64,000 nucleotides of DNA, taken from positions 187,062 to 251,061 of the forward strand of contig KE159636.1 in NCBI GenBank assembly GCA_000403315.2, given 5' to 3'. Positions 38,047 through 46,893 of this stretch are shown here, piece by piece (positions within the stretch are counted from its first letter, which is position 1; every line of letters starts with the position of its first letter). The notes below the pieces were generated by a model. The model was given only the letters and a program-made list of their open reading frames with translations. It was not told the DNA's origin and did no database searches. Both the position numbers and the translations under genes were made by a program. The stretch is from Lachnospiraceae bacterium A2 (GTDB taxonomy: Bacteria > Bacillota > Clostridia > Lachnospirales > Lachnospiraceae).

Positions 38047-38083
38047 AAAATGCAACATTATGCTAAAGAGTGTTGCATTTTTC
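38047..38083 (+). terminator. Terminator after the coiled-coil gene
   Basis: AATGCAACA / TGTTGCATT hairpin with five T, about 20 bp after the stop codon. The 438-bp gap 38031-38468 also holds a CCAGAGA/TCTCTGG hairpin at 38210-38226 (T-rich after, A-rich before, so possibly bidirectional) and a second copy of this hairpin at 38350-38383; I see no gene. Confidence 0.75.
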
Positions 38084-38349
38084 TGCTAAAGGGGGATTTT
38101 GGCAAAAGATGGGGCTTCCTATGTAAATTAGGAAGGATTGGCCCGCGTGGATATTTGGAAAATAGGCAGATATTTATTTTAGAATCATATATGTTCGCAC
38201 ACAAAAAGCCCAGAGATATTCTCTGGACCTTTTATAAAAGAAAACGGAAGCTTATTTTTCCTGTATATATTCTGGCAAAAAAATCTTTTTAAAACTTTCA
38301 TTTTCCCTGTTAAGTATTTCTCGTTTCGTTCGATATATAAGGTGTAAGA

Positions 38350-38383
38350 AAAATGCAACATTATTTAGCAAACTGTTGCATTT
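38350..38383 (+). repeat. Second copy of the AATGCAACA/TGTTGCATT hairpin
   Basis: The stem is identical to that at 38047-38083 with a slightly different loop (ATTATTTAGCAAAC), and there is no long T run. It lies about 85 bp before the csrA-like start. Confidence 0.5.
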
Positions 38384-38468
38384 CCCAAAAAGTCATTAGG
38401 AAGTGATTACCCTGCCGCTTACAGGAATAATCCCAGATAAGCGCCAGAAGGAAAACAAGGAGGTTCCC

Positions 38469-38780
38469 ATGCTGAAATTAACAGTAAAAGCCGGCGAATA
38501 CCTGCTGGTTGGAGATGACGTCAAAGTGGTATTTACAGGAGGAAGCGCAAATAACCTGCACATTCTGGTAGATGCGCCCAAGTCTATGAACATTGCAAGA
38601 AGTACGGCGCTGGAGAAATATGGAATGGCTCCAGACCCTGGCAATGAAGTAAAGCACCACAAGGACAGGGAGCTTTCCCCGGAAGCCAAGGAAAAGATTA
38701 AGGCAATCCTTATGGAAGAACGGAGGAAAGCAAGGAAAGCAGAGCGGGCCAAAAGCCCAATGGCGAAATACGGCGGGTGA
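38469..38780 (+). CDS. Divergent CsrA-like RNA-binding regulator
   Basis: A 103-residue protein; AACAAGGAGGTTCCC precedes the ATG. Residues 1-52 align with CsrA: MLKLTVKAGEYLLVGDDVKV, then Asn28 and LVDAPKSMNIARST. Leu4 and Arg44 of the RNA-binding site are kept, but Arg6 is Val. A C-terminal extension (about 53-103) is highly charged and basic (EEKIKAILMEERRKARKAER-like). CsrA homologues bind flagellin mRNA near its ribosome site in Bacillus. The gene is 213 bp upstream of flagellin, which supports a role in controlling it. No FliW gene is visible here. Confidence 0.75.
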   Translation: MLKLTVKAGEYLLVGDDVKVVFTGGSANNLHILVDAPKSMNIARSTALEKYGMAPDPGNEVKHHKDRELSPEAKEKIKAILMEERRKARKAERAKSPMAKYGG

Positions 38781-38824
38781 TTTGGAGGTTTTATTACCGC
38801 TGGATTTTCCAAAAAGTTAATAAT

Positions 38825-38848
38825 GCGGGAGTAACCTAGGGCTCCTGC
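38825..38848 (+). terminator. Possible weak terminator after the csrA-like gene
   Basis: GCGGGAG (38825-38831) pairs with CTCCTGC (38842-38848) with one G-U pair. Only a poor T tract follows, so readthrough into flagellin is possible. I found no convincing sigma-28 promoter in the 213-bp gap. Confidence 0.4.
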
Positions 38849-38993
38849 TTATTATAAAAATTCAATGCACGCAAACGGATTTGCGGCATCTGCTGCCAGT
38901 TGCAGAGCAGAAGGCAGCCGAAACGCCCTATCTTACCATAGAAGATATCACAAGGGCGTACTAAGACCATAAACAACAAGGAGGAAAAATATT

Positions 38994-40178
38994 ATGGCAA
39001 TGATCGTACAACACAACCTTACAGCAATGAACTCTAACCGTCAGTTAGGGATTACAACAAGTTCCCAGGCTAAATCATCTGAAAAATTATCATCTGGTTA
39101 CAGGATTAACCGTGCAGGCGACGACGCAGCGGGCTTAAAGATTTCTGAAAAAATGAGAAGCCAGGTTCGCGGTTTGTCACGTGCATCTGTAAATGCTCAG
39201 GACGGCGTTTCCTTAATCCAGACTGCTGAAGGTGCTTTAAATGAAGCTCACTCCATCCTTCAAAGAATGAATGAACTGGCAGTTCAGGGTGCAAACGATA
39301 CCAACGAAGGCATTGACCGTGATGCTATCAACCAGGAATTAAATGCACTGACAGACGAACTTGACAGGATTTCCAGCACCACCCAGTTCAACAAACAGCA
39401 GTTGCTGGATGGTACCTTTAAGGATAAGAACCTTCAGGTTGGGGCTAATGCAAACCAGAAGATTTCCATCAGCATTGACAACATGAATGCTAGGACATTG
39501 GGCTTGAAAGATATTGAAGCTACTGTTAAGTATGACAAACAGATGGGCGAAAAGGGCACGAAGGTAAATTATAAGGGAATGTCCTTCACTTATGATACAG
39601 ACAATAGTGTTGGGAAAAACCGTGCAGATGCCATAACGGCATTCAGTGCAGCAATTGCAACCAAGTACACAGCAGCAAATTATGCAGATCAGGCGGATGG
39701 GAAGTTTAAGGCGCTTACAGACGGCAAGGCATTTGGCACGAAGCAATCTGCTATAAACTATGACGTTTCCATGGCTAGGAAAGAAATGCATTCAGAAATT
39801 GAAAATAATTTCACTACCTACCTTGAAACAAGCGCAACATCTGCAACTGCAAGGGCAAGCTATACGAAGACTGGTAATGCATGTGTAGATAACTATGAAG
39901 CAGCAAACAGCTCTATCACAGCGATCCAGGCAGCTATCAACCAGGTATCTTCCCAGAGGTCTGCCCTTGGTGCATTGCAAAACAGGTTAGAGCATACCAT
40001 TGCAAACCTGGATAACGTGGCTGAGAATACCCAGGCAGCAGAATCTCGTATCCGTGACCTTGATATGGCTTCTGAAATGGTGGAATACAGCAAGAACAAC
40101 ATTCTTGCACAGGCTGGGCAGTCTATGCTGGCTCAGGCAAACCAGTCCACACAGGGCGTATTGTCCTTGTTAGGATAA
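38994..40178 (+). CDS. fliC: Flagellin
   Basis: A 394-residue filament protein. The N-terminal D0/D1 region is typical (MAMIVQHNLTAMNSNRQLGI, SSEKLSSGYRINRAGDDAAG then LKISEKMRSQVRG). The C-terminal D1/D0 region is also typical (NRLEHTIANLDNVAENTQAA, ESRIRDLDMASEMVEYSKNN). The central region (about 165-290) is variable, rich in Ser, Thr and Ala, and is the surface expected to carry O-linked glycans. A strong ribosome site AAGGAGGAAAAATATT precedes it. It heads an island of glycan genes. Export is by the flagellar type III system. Confidence 0.98.
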   Translation: MAMIVQHNLTAMNSNRQLGITTSSQAKSSEKLSSGYRINRAGDDAAGLKISEKMRSQVRGLSRASVNAQDGVSLIQTAEGALNEAHSILQRMNELAVQGANDTNEGIDRDAINQELNALTDELDRISSTTQFNKQQLLDGTFKDKNLQVGANANQKISISIDNMNARTLGLKDIEATVKYDKQMGEKGTKVNYKGMSFTYDTDNSVGKNRADAITAFSAAIATKYTAANYADQADGKFKALTDGKAFGTKQSAINYDVSMARKEMHSEIENNFTTYLETSATSATARASYTKTGNACVDNYEAANSSITAIQAAINQVSSQRSALGALQNRLEHTIANLDNVAENTQAAESRIRDLDMASEMVEYSKNNILAQAGQSMLAQANQSTQGVLSLLG

Positions 40179-40218
40179 TAAATACAGGTATTGTGTTTTT
40201 ACAGTTAAATCTAAAATT

Positions 40219-40250
40219 ACAGAGGGACGGGAAACTGTCCCTCTGTTTTA
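40219..40250 (+). terminator. Flagellin terminator
   Basis: Perfect 10-bp stem ACAGAGGGAC / GTCCCTCTGT followed by TTTTAT, 40 bp after the stop codon. Confidence 0.88.
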
Positions 40251-40289
40251 TCATAAAGCAGCTGGGATGTTTGCCAGTGAGGGAATGAT

Positions 40290-40631
40290 ATGGAGATGGA
40301 AGCGTTAGCAAAGCAGCTAAACAGTAAAATAGATGCTATTTGCGAGGAATACTATGATTATAAGGAAGATATCCTGAACCAGGGCCAGGGGCTGGCAGAT
40401 GAGATACGCCAGTATTGTGCTTTTTTTTTGCAGGGTAATATTTTTGGGATGGAAGAAAAAGAGTATGCAGAGTTCGGGCATTATGTGCTGCAGGTTTTGG
40501 AAGATTATATGGAAGCGGTAAAACAGCAGGATATGTTATATATGCTGGATACATTGGACAATGGGTTACGGGAATTATTGAATATTTATATAGATACAGA
40601 TGCGGATGCAGAGGAGGGTTGCCATGAGTGA
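40290..40631 (+). CDS. Small acidic protein between flagellin and maf, function unknown
   Basis: A 113-residue, mainly helical and acidic protein (MEMEALAKQLNSKIDAICEE..., ending IDTDADAEEGCHE) from the ATG at 40290, with GAGGGAATG upstream. It overlaps the maf start by 8 bp, which suggests coupling. A run of nine T (40421-40429, Phe-Phe-Leu codons) lies mid-gene and could be prone to slippage. Its position suggests a flagellin chaperone or glycosylation helper, but no family is recognised. Confidence 0.75.
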   Translation: MEMEALAKQLNSKIDAICEEYYDYKEDILNQGQGLADEIRQYCAFFLQGNIFGMEEKEYAEFGHYVLQVLEDYMEAVKQQDMLYMLDTLDNGLRELLNIYIDTDADAEEGCHE

Positions 40632-42477
40632 AGGGGTTTTTGAAAAAAATTTAAAAGCAATGGAAACATGGTATCCAGAATTTGCAGATTTAATCCGTGA
40701 AAAAGAAGGGATTGAGGATGATACGGAGGTATGGCCGGAACTTTCTTGGGATGGCCAGACAATTTTCCGTATGAAAAAAGGGGAACGGGCGTTATATCTT
40801 GGCGGGAAAAGAAATGCCCAAAGGCCTGTGGAACGGTGGCAGGAGCGGTTAGGGGAACTTCCTAAATATGCGCCTGTTTTTTTGTTTGGGGTGGGCAGCG
40901 GGGCATACTTAAAGGCGTTAATCTGCAAGACAAAGAAAGAAGTGAACGTCGTTGTATATGAGCCCTCCGTACGGATTTTCCTGAAATTGCTGCAGGAAAT
41001 TGATTTGTCAGAAGAAATTAAAAACCGGCCCATTGCGTTTATTATAGAGGAAATCAATGCAGAAGAATTTGAAGCAGTCATGAATAAAGTCCTTGTTTTT
41101 GAAAATGTAGGGTTTTTAATAGAAGAGATCCATCCAAATTATAAAGAATGGTATGCTGAGAAGCTTACTGAGAAAGTGCGTCCCTTACACCGGAAGGTGG
41201 AAAGTATTATGATGAATAAAAATACGCAAAGGAAGTTTTCTACGCATCTTGCAGACAATGTGCTGCAAAACATGAAATATATTTGCGATGGCTACCACAC
41301 AAAATGCCTGGCCCAGGCAGTCCCTGTGGACGGGCCTGCAATCCTGGTGTCTGCAGGACCTTCCCTGAATAAGAATATCCATGAATTGAAGAAGGCGAAG
41401 AATAGAGCTTTTATTTTGGCGGTGGATACGGCGCTGAAACCATTGATTAAGGCAGGCATACGGCCAGACGCATTTATGACGATTGACGCCCAAAAACCGC
41501 TGCAATTGGTTGAAGTTGAAGGGGCGGAAACAATACCGGTGGTGGCTCCCACCTGTGCGCTCCATAAAATCATAAGCAGGCAGAAGGGTAAAAAAATCTT
41601 TTATGATGATGGGTATGCCATGCCGTACCATATTTATGATATGAATGGCAAAGAGTTTCCAACGGTTGCCATTGGCGGTTCCGTGGCCTGCAGCGCGTTC
41701 TCCATGCTTTATAAAATGGGGTTCCAGACAATTATTCTGGTGGGGCAGGACTTGGCTTATTCTGATAATAAGTCCCATGCAGACGGCACGTTCCAGGAAA
41801 AGATGCCAGAGGAAAATACAGAGCATATGATTATGGTAAAGGGAAACTATGTAGATAAAATTCCTACCAGGCGTGATTTCCGGAATTTTTTAGAATGGTT
41901 TAACCAATACATTAAAGGAGCCAAGGGACACCGGGAAAATCTCAGGGTTGTCAATGCCACGGAGGGCGGGGCTTTTATCGAAGGAACAGAGCTGTGCACC
42001 TTGAAAGAAATTATTTCAGAAACATGCCATAGGGAAATTAATTATTCGGAAAGAATAGAACAGATGGAATCTGCTTTTTCGGAGGAAGAACGGAAAAAAG
42101 CAGCAGAGTATCTCCATAGCATCCCAAATGATTATGCAGAAATCCAAAAAGCAGCGAAGCTGCTGGAAACTTCTTACCGGAAGCTTCAGAAGATTTCTAA
42201 TTCAGGGAATCTGGGGCAGAAAGAAGCCGGAAAGCTTTTAAAAAGAATTAAAAAGCTTACAAAGAGGTGCAGGGAGCGGGAAGCATTCCAGTTGATTGAT
42301 ATGACGATGGCTACTGCAGATTATATTATCCGCAGCGAATATTTTTATGAGGGTGAGAGTTCTGAGGCAGAGATCAAAGAAATCGCACGGAAAGGAATCC
42401 TTTATAACCAGGTTTTGCAGGAATGTGCAGAGTTGTTAAAACAGATGGCGGAAGAAGCGCTGCTGCCAATTACATAA
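40624..42477 (+). CDS. maf: Maf-type (DUF115) flagellin glycosyltransferase
   Basis: A 617-residue motility accessory factor. The ATG at 40624 follows GAGGAGGGTTGCC. Residues about 60-110 contain YLGGKRN and VFLFGVGSGAYLKALI. The central DUF115 domain (about 230-430) includes GPAILVSAGPSLNKNIHELK, DAFMTIDAQKPLQLVEVEG then IGGSVACSAFSMLYKMGFQT and LVGQDLAYSDNKSHADGT. The C-terminus is helical. Maf proteins transfer CMP-activated nonulosonic acids onto Ser/Thr of flagellin. Its position directly before NulO activation genes fits this. Confidence 0.93.
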   Translation: MSEGVFEKNLKAMETWYPEFADLIREKEGIEDDTEVWPELSWDGQTIFRMKKGERALYLGGKRNAQRPVERWQERLGELPKYAPVFLFGVGSGAYLKALICKTKKEVNVVVYEPSVRIFLKLLQEIDLSEEIKNRPIAFIIEEINAEEFEAVMNKVLVFENVGFLIEEIHPNYKEWYAEKLTEKVRPLHRKVESIMMNKNTQRKFSTHLADNVLQNMKYICDGYHTKCLAQAVPVDGPAILVSAGPSLNKNIHELKKAKNRAFILAVDTALKPLIKAGIRPDAFMTIDAQKPLQLVEVEGAETIPVVAPTCALHKIISRQKGKKIFYDDGYAMPYHIYDMNGKEFPTVAIGGSVACSAFSMLYKMGFQTIILVGQDLAYSDNKSHADGTFQEKMPEENTEHMIMVKGNYVDKIPTRRDFRNFLEWFNQYIKGAKGHRENLRVVNATEGGAFIEGTELCTLKEIISETCHREINYSERIEQMESAFSEEERKKAAEYLHSIPNDYAEIQKAAKLLETSYRKLQKISNSGNLGQKEAGKLLKRIKKLTKRCREREAFQLIDMTMATADYIIRSEYFYEGESSEAEIKEIARKGILYNQVLQECAELLKQMAEEALLPIT

Positions 42478-42624
42478 CAGGGCAGGGAAAAGGCGCTGCC
42501 CATTCCGAAGATAGGTTTGCCATATGCGGCATCGGAAGATAAGGGCGCTTATTGCACGGGAAACAGGAGTATATGGAAGATAGAAGGCCATAGTTTGCAA
42601 GGAGTGGGAAGGAAGGCGGAAAAT

Positions 42625-43329
42625 ATGGAAATCTTAGCAGTTATCCCAGCGCGGAGCGGATCCAAGTCTGTAAAAGACAAAAACATCCGTCCCATAGGGG
42701 GGAAGCCTATGCTGGCATATTCCATCCAGCATGCCAGGGAGTCAGAAGCAGTCAGCAGGGTAATTGTAAGTACGGACAGCCCCCAATATGCGGAAATTGC
42801 CAGGGAGTATGGAGCGGAAGTGCCTTTCCTGCGGCCGGCGGAATACGCCACGGATACAGCCCTGGATATTGATGTGTTCCTGCATGCCCTTACATATTTT
42901 CGGGACAGGGAGGGGTATGTGCCGGACATGGTGGTGCAGCTTAGGCCTACTTACCCCATCCGCGACCCAGGGGACATTGAGCGGATGGTGGGGTTGCTGG
43001 CACAGAATCCGGAAGCGGATTCCGTGCGCTGTGTAGCCCCGGCAAAAGAGCTGGCCTATAAGATGTGGCGTATGGATGGCGCAGGCAGGATTACCCCCAT
43101 CTTAACAGATATTGCCGAGGCTTATAACATGCCAAGGCAGCAGCTCCCGCCTATTTATTACCAGAACGCATGTATTGACGTGGTACGCACAAGGACAATC
43201 CTGGAATCCCACTCCATGAGCGGGAAATATATTTTGGGTTATCAAATGGAACATAATTATGATATTGACACAGAAGAAGAATTTGCCAGGGCTGACAGGA
43301 AGCTAAGGCTTATGGCAGAAAATAAGTAG
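42625..43329 (+). CDS. CMP-nonulosonate (acylneuraminate) cytidylyltransferase
   Basis: A 234-residue NeuA/PseF/LegF-type enzyme that activates a nonulosonic acid as the CMP derivative. Hallmarks are AVIPARSGSKSVKDKNIRPIGGKPMLAY at the start (CTP loop, residues about 5-30), VVSTDS-like VIVSTDSPQYAEIA, LRPTYPIRDPGDIE and YDIDTEEEFARAD. The ATG at 42625 has GGAAGGAAGGCGG upstream. It is paired with the NeuB-like fusion. The precise sugar (legionaminic, pseudaminic or another) cannot be decided. Confidence 0.92.
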   Translation: MEILAVIPARSGSKSVKDKNIRPIGGKPMLAYSIQHARESEAVSRVIVSTDSPQYAEIAREYGAEVPFLRPAEYATDTALDIDVFLHALTYFRDREGYVPDMVVQLRPTYPIRDPGDIERMVGLLAQNPEADSVRCVAPAKELAYKMWRMDGAGRITPILTDIAEAYNMPRQQLPPIYYQNACIDVVRTRTILESHSMSGKYILGYQMEHNYDIDTEEEFARADRKLRLMAENK

Positions 43330-43394
43330 CTATCTGGATGACGAGAAGGCAGGGTGTCCCTGCCAATGCGGCGCTGTTGCAGCAGGGAGGGAAT

Positions 43395-44885
43395 ATGGGA
43401 GTTTTTGACGGATTAATTATATTTGAAATGGCGAACAGCCACCAGGGCAGCGTGGAGCATGGCCTTTCCATTATCCGCGAGATGGGGAAGGTTGCCCGGA
43501 ACTACAACATAAAGGCAGCGGTGAAGCTGCAGTACCGGAACCTGGACACGTTTATCCACCCGGATTACAAAGGGCGGGCAGACGTGAAGCATATCCCGAG
43601 GTTTGAGGGCACAAAGCTGTCCTATGAGCAGTTTTCCGTGATGGTTTCTGCCATCCGGGAGGAAGGCATGGCTGCCATGAGCACGCCCTTTGACGAGGAT
43701 GGGGTGGAATGGTGCCAGTCACAGGGGCTTGGCATCATCAAAATTGCAAGCTGCAGCGCCATGGACTGGCCGCTTCTTGAGAAGGCAGCATCAACAGGGA
43801 AACCATTGATTATTTCTACAGGCGGGAAATCCATTTCTGATATAGATAAGATTTATAACTTCTTTACCCACCGGGGCTGCGAGTTTGCGTTCCTCCACTG
43901 CGTGGCGGAATACCCTGCGCCGCTTGGGCATTTGCAGTTAGATTTTATTGGGCGGATGAAGAAGCGTTACCGTGGGGTTACGGTTGGCTATTCCGGGCAT
44001 GAGGACCCGGACGACATTACCGTGCCCATGATGGCAGTGGCAAAAGGCGCAGAAATTTTTGAGCGGCACGTAGGGCTCCCCACAGACGCCATAACCCTGA
44101 ATGCCTACTCCATGGACCCGGGGCAGGCCGGGCGGTGGGTGAAGGCCATTGTGGATGCAAGGGAGGTCTGCAGGGTCAAGAAAGAGGGGGACAAGTATGT
44201 CAGCCAGGAAGAACTGGACTCCTTGCGTTCCCTCTGCAGGGGTGTGTTTGCAAAGCGGCCCATCCAGGCGGGGCAGGCAATCAGCCGGGAGGACGTGTTC
44301 TTTGCCATGCCCTGCGGGGAAGGGCAGATGGCAAGCGGGGAGTTCAGGGAAGGCATGGCTGCAGGCAGGGACTATGCGGAGCATGCGCCGCTGTATGAGA
44401 AGAAGGCATATACGGACATCAGCCTTGCAAGGGGCGTCATCCACGATGCAAAGGGGCTGCTGTTTGAAGCAGGGATAGCGCTGGGGAGCCAGTTTGAGGT
44501 AGAGCTGTCCCACCACTATGGGTTAAGGCAGTTCCGGCGTACCGGGGCGGTTATCATCAGCATAATAAACCGGGAATACTGCAAAAAGCTAATCGTGGTG
44601 CTCCCAGGGCAGCAGCACCCCATGCATTACCATAAGGTGAAGGAAGAAACCTTCCAGTTGCTTTATGGGGACCTGGAATGTGTGGTGGACGGGAAAAAGA
44701 CCCATATGCAGCCGGGGGACACCCAGACAGTCCTAAGGAATTCCAAACATTCATTTTCGTCCAGGGCAGGGGCAGTGTTTGAAGAAATTTCCACGACCCA
44801 TGTGAAAGGGGATTCCTATTATGACGACCCGGCGATAGCAAAGCTGGACCTGATGGAACGGAAAACAATTATTAAGGAATGGTAA
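43395..44885 (+). CDS. NeuB-family nonulosonate synthase fused to SAF and cupin domains
   Basis: A 496-residue protein; GGGAGGGAAT precedes the ATG at 43395. Residues about 1-270 are the NeuB TIM barrel (FEMANSHQGS, AVKLQYRNLDTF, MSTPFDEDGVEWC, KIASCSAMDWPLLE, ISTGGKS, VGYSGHEDPDD). The usual IEKHFT is FERHVGLPT. A SAF/antifreeze-like domain follows at about 285-345 (RGVFAKRPIQAGQAISREDVFF). A cupin domain ends the protein (about 385-480), with the metal-like His set HPMHYHKVKEETFQLLYG and the fold element MQPGDTQTVL. Ordinary NeuB enzymes stop near 340 residues. It condenses PEP with an unknown amino-sugar; the cupin may add an isomerase or epimerase step. Confidence 0.88.
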   Translation: MGVFDGLIIFEMANSHQGSVEHGLSIIREMGKVARNYNIKAAVKLQYRNLDTFIHPDYKGRADVKHIPRFEGTKLSYEQFSVMVSAIREEGMAAMSTPFDEDGVEWCQSQGLGIIKIASCSAMDWPLLEKAASTGKPLIISTGGKSISDIDKIYNFFTHRGCEFAFLHCVAEYPAPLGHLQLDFIGRMKKRYRGVTVGYSGHEDPDDITVPMMAVAKGAEIFERHVGLPTDAITLNAYSMDPGQAGRWVKAIVDAREVCRVKKEGDKYVSQEELDSLRSLCRGVFAKRPIQAGQAISREDVFFAMPCGEGQMASGEFREGMAAGRDYAEHAPLYEKKAYTDISLARGVIHDAKGLLFEAGIALGSQFEVELSHHYGLRQFRRTGAVIISIINREYCKKLIVVLPGQQHPMHYHKVKEETFQLLYGDLECVVDGKKTHMQPGDTQTVLRNSKHSFSSRAGAVFEEISTTHVKGDSYYDDPAIAKLDLMERKTIIKEW

Positions 44886-45036
44886 AGGGAGTTCATAGGG
44901 CAGTTAATATGGGAGCCGTGCCTGCTGGAGCGGAAAATGATAATACGGAAGCGGTATAAAAGGATTCCATGGGATAAAACGGTGATCTGGGCACAGGAAA
45001 GGCCAGCAGTACGCCAGTTTTTAGGAGGAAGATAAA

Positions 45037-46893
45037 ATGCAGGAAATAAATGGGATTATAAGCAGTGCGGAAAAACTGGCGCGGGAAGGGCAGGTTGGGC
45101 AGGCATTGGAGCTCTTTTTGGATGCAATAGACAGGTATCAGTTAATAGATGGGGAATTGGCAGATGAAATAGCATTTCAGATGGGATGGTTCCTGTTTGG
45201 GCAGAATTTATATATAGAGAGTTTAGAAACATGGAAAAAGCTTCAAGAAAAAGGATACCGCAGAGAAACCATCAGCCAAATCGTGGAAGAAGCATTTATA
45301 GAGCCAAATCAGAAGGAATTCCAAAGTATTTATGGAAAGAACCTGGAACAGTGCAGAGGGCAAATCCATACAGAGGAAATCCCGCCATATGGGGAATTGC
45401 CTTTTTGGTTCATTCCAGCAGAAGATGGCGTGTATTACCTCTATGGGAAGAAAGATAGGATGATTGGGGAGAAGGTTACAGCAAATCTGGTTCTCCATAC
45501 AGAGGATGAGATTTTTAGCGGTGAAAATGTGTTTGATGCGGTTGTTTTCTGGAAATCATGGAATTACAGGGAACCATTAGAAGCCAAGCAGCTCAATGGC
45601 AGGCGGATGGTATGCTTTCTTTCGGATGGGGCAATCCCTTTTTCCTATCTCCAATTGCCGGAATTTGAAAGTCTTTTCCATAAGGAATGGCATATTTTTG
45701 ATGATTTTGGAAAAATGCAAGAATTTTTCCATCAGCGTACAGAACTGTCATTTCCAAAATTATATAAAGGGATCCAGGAGGACACTGGAACATTTATGGA
45801 ATGGGCAGAAACAGAGCATAGGTTCCGCTGTTCCAAAGAAGGGCGGAACAAAGAGAATATACTTTTGACAATTGGAATTCCCAGCTTTAACCGGGGGCAT
45901 AGGGCACTGGAAAATATCCGCCATTTACAGAACCTGCATTTTGACTCAGAGATAGAATTTTTGGTGTGTGACAACTGCAGCCAATCAAATACAGAAGGCT
46001 ATCAGGAAATAGAGAAGTTGGCGGAGGAGGATAGCAGGATTACATATTACCGTTTTCCTGATAATCCGGGAGGAAACCTTTCCTTTGTGGAAACTGTAGA
46101 ACGGGCATCGGGAAAATTCTGCTGTATGATGAGTGACGAAGATACCATTTACCTTGATAATGTCTGGAAATACCTGTTTTTAATCCAAAAATACGGGGAA
46201 GAACTTGGGTTTATTAGCGCGGCTGGCACATTTTATTATAAGGAAAATGTTAATCGGTGGTTCCAAAAGGGTGGCCGTGCTTTTGAAGAAGTTTTCTGGG
46301 GGCTCAATTATTTGTCAGGGTGTATTTTTGGGACAAAAGCCCATCGGGAATTAAACCTGCGCAGCCTGTATGAGTGGCAGGCAGGAACTGGGGATGGAAA
46401 TTATTTTAACAGGTCCTATGCGCACAATGCCGCCGCCATGCGCTGTGCCATTGAAAGGGATATCTATATATGCGGGGAAACACTGTTCCAGGAAGGCGAA
46501 GATGAAAATGTAAAAGCAAGCGAAGATTCTGGGGGGAAAGTAATATTGGACTATGCCAGGGCTGATTTGCGGATCAAGCAGATGGATGGACTGATAGCAT
46601 TGCTGAATGAGTGGAAAGATATGCTTTCGCCGGAGGTTATCAAAAACAGCTATAGACGTGCAGCAAATAAGCTGTTTGTGCTGATAGACTTAATCCGGGA
46701 GAAGGAAGGGCTGATTGAATGCAGTTTTCTGGAAGCGCATAACGCTGTGTTAAGGGCAGTGGTGGAAAGAATCCAGGACTTGGAAGTCGAAGTCGATGAT
46801 GCAGACTATGCAGATATGATAACATTGTTTTCTTTTTGGTATATAAAATATTCCAAATTGTGTAAAGAAGAAGGCAAAAAAGGTGAAGTATGA
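45037..46893 (+). CDS. Large glycosyltransferase, GT2 domain in the middle
   Basis: A 618-residue protein starting behind TTTTTAGGAGGAAGATAAA. Residues about 1-70 look like tetratricopeptide-type helices (AREGQVGQALELFLDAIDRY). Residues 70-270 are unassigned. A GT2 domain covers about 275-475: ILLTIGIPSFNRGHRALENI, FLVCDNCSQSNTEGYQEI, then CCMMSDEDTIYL as the DxD-like metal motif. The rest is helical. It is more AT-rich than neuB. It probably transfers a sugar in flagellin glycan assembly. It overlaps the next gene by 4 bp. Confidence 0.8.
   Translation: MQEINGIISSAEKLAREGQVGQALELFLDAIDRYQLIDGELADEIAFQMGWFLFGQNLYIESLETWKKLQEKGYRRETISQIVEEAFIEPNQKEFQSIYGKNLEQCRGQIHTEEIPPYGELPFWFIPAEDGVYYLYGKKDRMIGEKVTANLVLHTEDEIFSGENVFDAVVFWKSWNYREPLEAKQLNGRRMVCFLSDGAIPFSYLQLPEFESLFHKEWHIFDDFGKMQEFFHQRTELSFPKLYKGIQEDTGTFMEWAETEHRFRCSKEGRNKENILLTIGIPSFNRGHRALENIRHLQNLHFDSEIEFLVCDNCSQSNTEGYQEIEKLAEEDSRITYYRFPDNPGGNLSFVETVERASGKFCCMMSDEDTIYLDNVWKYLFLIQKYGEELGFISAAGTFYYKENVNRWFQKGGRAFEEVFWGLNYLSGCIFGTKAHRELNLRSLYEWQAGTGDGNYFNRSYAHNAAAMRCAIERDIYICGETLFQEGEDENVKASEDSGGKVILDYARADLRIKQMDGLIALLNEWKDMLSPEVIKNSYRRAANKLFVLIDLIREKEGLIECSFLEAHNAVLRAVVERIQDLEVEVDDADYADMITLFSFWYIKYSKLCKEEGKKGEV

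Noticed and set aside
38849..38993. Sigma-28 flagellin promoter
   Set aside because: I looked for TAAA-N15-GCCGATAA-like sequences; only poor matches were found (for example around GCCGAAAC at 38917), so none is annotated.
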